NCBI GenBank assembly: GCA_027257055.1
Contig: JAPVLO010000007.1
Span: 4,588,001-4,652,000, forward strand
DNA length: 64,000 nt
Source of the DNA: Cephalopachus bancanus
Taxonomy: Eukaryota; Chordata; Mammalia; Primates; Tarsiidae
Direction of reading: 5' to 3'
A program made the translations under genes and the position numbers. Shown piece by piece: positions 61,520 through 64,000 of the stretch; within the stretch, counting starts at the first letter, position 1; the number at the start of each line of letters is the position of its first letter. The notes under the pieces were generated by a model that saw only the letters and a program-made list of their open reading frames with translations, was not told the origin of the DNA and searched no databases.

Positions 61520-62274
61520 GTAGGGACCCTCATGAGGGCTGACCCTGGGGACTGGAGTGAGAGGATACAGCCCCCTCCCTGGGGGACAAGTAACACCTGC
61601 CTACTTGCTGTCCATCAGCCACATTCAGCAGGCTCCGAGTCCCTAAGCAACTCACTGATGGGGACAGCTCTCACTTTACAAACCTTCAATTTCCTTCCCT
61701 CACCCCCCCAAGTCCCCGACCCAGGAGCGACATCCCTCCCTCACAGCCCCTGCCTCCTGCCTCTGAGTGCAGATGCCCCTGGGGCAGGAATGGGTTTTGG
61801 GCCTTCCCTGGCTCTTGGGTCCTGGGATAGCACCCACCTGCCCGCACTGATCTCCCCTCCCTCCGACATGGACAGAACATGGTCAGAGCCACCCAACAGG
61901 CAGTCCCAAGGCCCCTCTCCCATTGCTCCTGTCCTTCCTCCAACCCTGCCCCCAAAGGTGCTGGTGACACAGACCCCATTTGCATCCTTGGGGCCAGGAA
62001 ACCAGCACCGTCACCACAACATGTTTATTGAGCCATTACCGTGTGCCAAGTGGCAAGGAGGCACCGGGATACCAGCCAAGTCCTGGCGCATCTCACCCAT
62101 GACCATGGCATGGCCACAAGCTAAACCTGCCCAGAGGGATAGTTCTCCCTGCCTTGCCCCTGGATCCTGCTGTACCTGCACCACACAGACCACGTGTGAC
62201 ACCCACGAGGCCCTTAAATGTTCAGACCCCCATCTCTGCTTCACAGCTCTCCTCTAGGGTCCCCTCTGCCAAAA

Positions 62275-62695
62275 CCACTCTGTAGTTGAACTGTGTCCTG
62301 AGTCCGGGTGCCCATGAACGTGACCTACTGGAAACCAGCTATCTGTAAATGAACCAAGTTAATGTGAAGCCATGCCGTGGGGGTCTGGGCCCTAAATCCA
62401 GTGACCAGTGTCCTCAGAAGAAGAGGAAAATCTGACACAGACACACATAGGGGATACCACATGACAATGAAAGCAGAGACTGTGGTGACTGCCGGGACTC
62501 ACGGACGCTGAGCAAGTGCGCGGGCCAGAACCATTCTCCCCCAGACCCTCGAGACGGATCCGGGCCCTTCTGACACCTTGACCTTGGACCTCTAGCCTCC
62601 AGAGCTGTGAGAGAACACATTTCTGTGGTTTTAAGCCACCTGGATGGTGCTAATTTGCTAGAGAAGTCACAGGACACAGACACATCAGCTTATCC
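62275..62695 (+). mobile_element. Old interspersed repeat (family not named), copy 3 of 3
   Basis: AGTTGAACTGTGTCCTGAGT, CAGTGTCCTCAGAAGAAGAG, CAGAGCTGTGAGAGAACACA and GTGGTTTTAAGCCACC. The most complete of the three related copies. Confidence 0.6.
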
Positions 62696-63449
62696 CAAAA
62701 CATGTCCACTGATAGAGTCTGTGTCCACTGAGCATTAACTATGCTCTGGCACTGTGCCAGGCTGGGACCAGCAAAGAATAAGCCAGCCACAGGCTAACTC
62801 AGGAGTCCAAGCGGTGCCTCAAGATGCTACGATGGGCATATGATGCCAAGGGACATGAGAGCGGACACATGAGTGGAGCTTTGAAGGCTGATTAGGAGTT
62901 GGCCTGGGAGGGCCCGACCCACAGACACACTCCAGGGCCAGACTGTTCACTTCCTCCTCCTCCATTGCCAGGCAGGCTCTGAGACATCCCTGGCTTTCCG
63001 CAACACCCTCAGCGTGAGCCTGTTAGCAGGTGCTGTGGACACGACACACATCTCAAGCATGGTGCATGCAGCTCTTGTGCCCTTCTTGGACCCTGGGTGC
63101 ATCTATTCCCTGGCAAAACGCCAAGGCCATATCACTGCTTGCTGGCTGACCAGGTCAAATAGCAGTCAGCCCAGGTTACAGGCCCACTCTCAGTGGTCAG
63201 CGGCTGCTGCCCTGCCCTGGGATGTGCAGTCTGCTGGCAGATCATCTCTCTGATCTGAGGCTGCCTGGAGTCTGGGGAGCCTTGCTGGAGTGGGTGTGAA
63301 GTGCAAGTGGGGGTGAGTGTGGAAGCAAGGAGAGCTCTGGGGGCAGTGCCTGCTAAGCTCCCAAAGCCAGGTGCCAGAAGACCCTTTGGGCTGCCAGCAT
63401 GTGCCCGGGCTCAGGGCCCAACCTCTGCCAGATGTCCCTAGATCAAGGG

Positions 63450-63505
63450 GCGTGGAGAGAGTGGGCCTTGGAGCGTGGAGAGAGCGGGCCTTGGAGCGTG
63501 GACTG
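63450..63505 (+). repeat. Short tandem duplication, about 26 bp x 2
   Basis: GCGTGGAGAGAGTGGGCCTT + GGA is repeated as GCGTGGAGAGAGCGGGCCTT + GGA, followed by a third start GCGTGGA. Confidence 0.85.
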
Positions 63506-63514
63506 GACTACTGG

Positions 63515-63665
63515 TTCCATCACCCACCTGCAAGGCCTTAGCCTCCCTATGCCTCTGTTTCCTCAGCTATAAAACAGGATGGCAGGAACTTCCATGAAAA
63601 ATTAAACGAGTTATGACTTACAGAACCCCTGAACAGTGCCTGGAAACGCAGTAAGGTCTACAGAT
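63515..63665 (+). mobile_element. MIR SINE, sense
   Basis: ATGCCTCTGTTTCCTCAGCT, ATAAAACAGG, ATTAAACGAGTTATGACTTA and GAACAGTGCCTGGAAACGCA follow the MIR core and tail in order. Confidence 0.85.
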
Positions 63666-64000
63666 GCGTTTACTAAATAAACAAAGAGGCCAGCCTTGTA
63701 AGTCTGTGTTTCTACCACTGCTCAAATAACCTCTTTCCTGATGTGAGCCGGCTGAGGTTCCTCATTTGTTCAAGTCATTAAACTTCCAAAACTAGCAAAG
63801 GTAAGTAGTCTCAAAATAGATGTCAGGCTCGGGGCAACGTTCACGGAGACTGGCACTGTCCAGGCACAAGGGTCCCAGCCATCGGGCTCCCAGGAACCAG
63901 GGAACCGCTGTCCACCAGGGGAGTTGAGCAAGAGTTCAGAGGGGAGCCACAAGACGCGCCGGGAGAGTCAAATGGGACGGCTTGACCGACTCCTTCTGCA

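Larger units (their letters stand above)
53733..64000 (-). other. SS18L1: SS18L1 intron 1 (3' part)
   Basis: More than 10 kb without exons. It contains a Tigger-type MITE, an Alu arm, a 1.3 kb minisatellite, three Alus including a rearranged one, MIR pieces, an old interspersed repeat and a 13 bp perfect hairpin. The large open frame at 61253-62257 (+) has no protein-like character. Exon 1 was searched for on - and not found. Confidence 0.8.

Noticed and set aside
61253..62257. 334-codon open frame (+)
   Set aside because: It lies in SS18L1 intron 1, has a GC-driven composition, reads through a hairpin and has no recognisable domain or splice context.

Overview
The window is primate nuclear DNA from a gene-dense, GC-rich region that matches human 20q13.33, shown reversed relative to the human gene order HRH3 / MTG2 / SS18L1. 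The evidence is three spliced genes whose exons read as HRH3, MTG2 (GTPBP5) and SS18L1 (CREST), plus about 30 dimeric or monomeric 7SL-derived Alu elements. I see only AluJ-like copies and one lineage-specific subfamily (3' end GACTCCAACTCAAAA). I see no typical AluS or AluY, so a tarsier or a strepsirrhine fits better than a monkey or ape. The species is inference.

Layout. 1-4745 (+): the end of HRH3 (coding exons 2 and 3 and a minisatellite-bearing 3' UTR; exon 1 lies off the left edge). 4746-16903: gene-free DNA between the converging HRH3 and MTG2 genes, with a purine-rich minisatellite, two Alus, old LINE/MIR/DNA-transposon scraps and one candidate conserved element. 16904-about 32620 (-): complete MTG2, six coding exons giving 406 codons, plus a 5' non-coding exon in a CpG island with an ETS/GABP-type site. 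About 33097-64000 (-): SS18L1 exons 2 to 11 and a 3.2 kb 3' UTR; exon 1 lies off the right edge. SS18L1 and MTG2 are head-to-tail, only about 0.5 kb apart. The three proteins have unrelated jobs: a presynaptic Gi-coupled histamine receptor, a mitochondrial ribosome-assembly GTPase and a neuronal BAF/CBP co-activator.

The unusual material is non-coding. There is a tandem array that appears to have grown from an SS18L1 exon/intron junction and carries extra copies of its 5' splice site; two phase-verified GC-AG introns; an in-frame removable intron inside the HRH3 third-loop exon; a short polyadenylated retroposon with target duplications and an LTR-like 3' end; an Alu that is a scrambled inverted copy of a neighbour about 1 kb away; and four other minisatellites. 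I found no prokaryotic-type system, CRISPR array or tRNA/rRNA gene. Family names for the old repeats come from memory and were not checked against a library.
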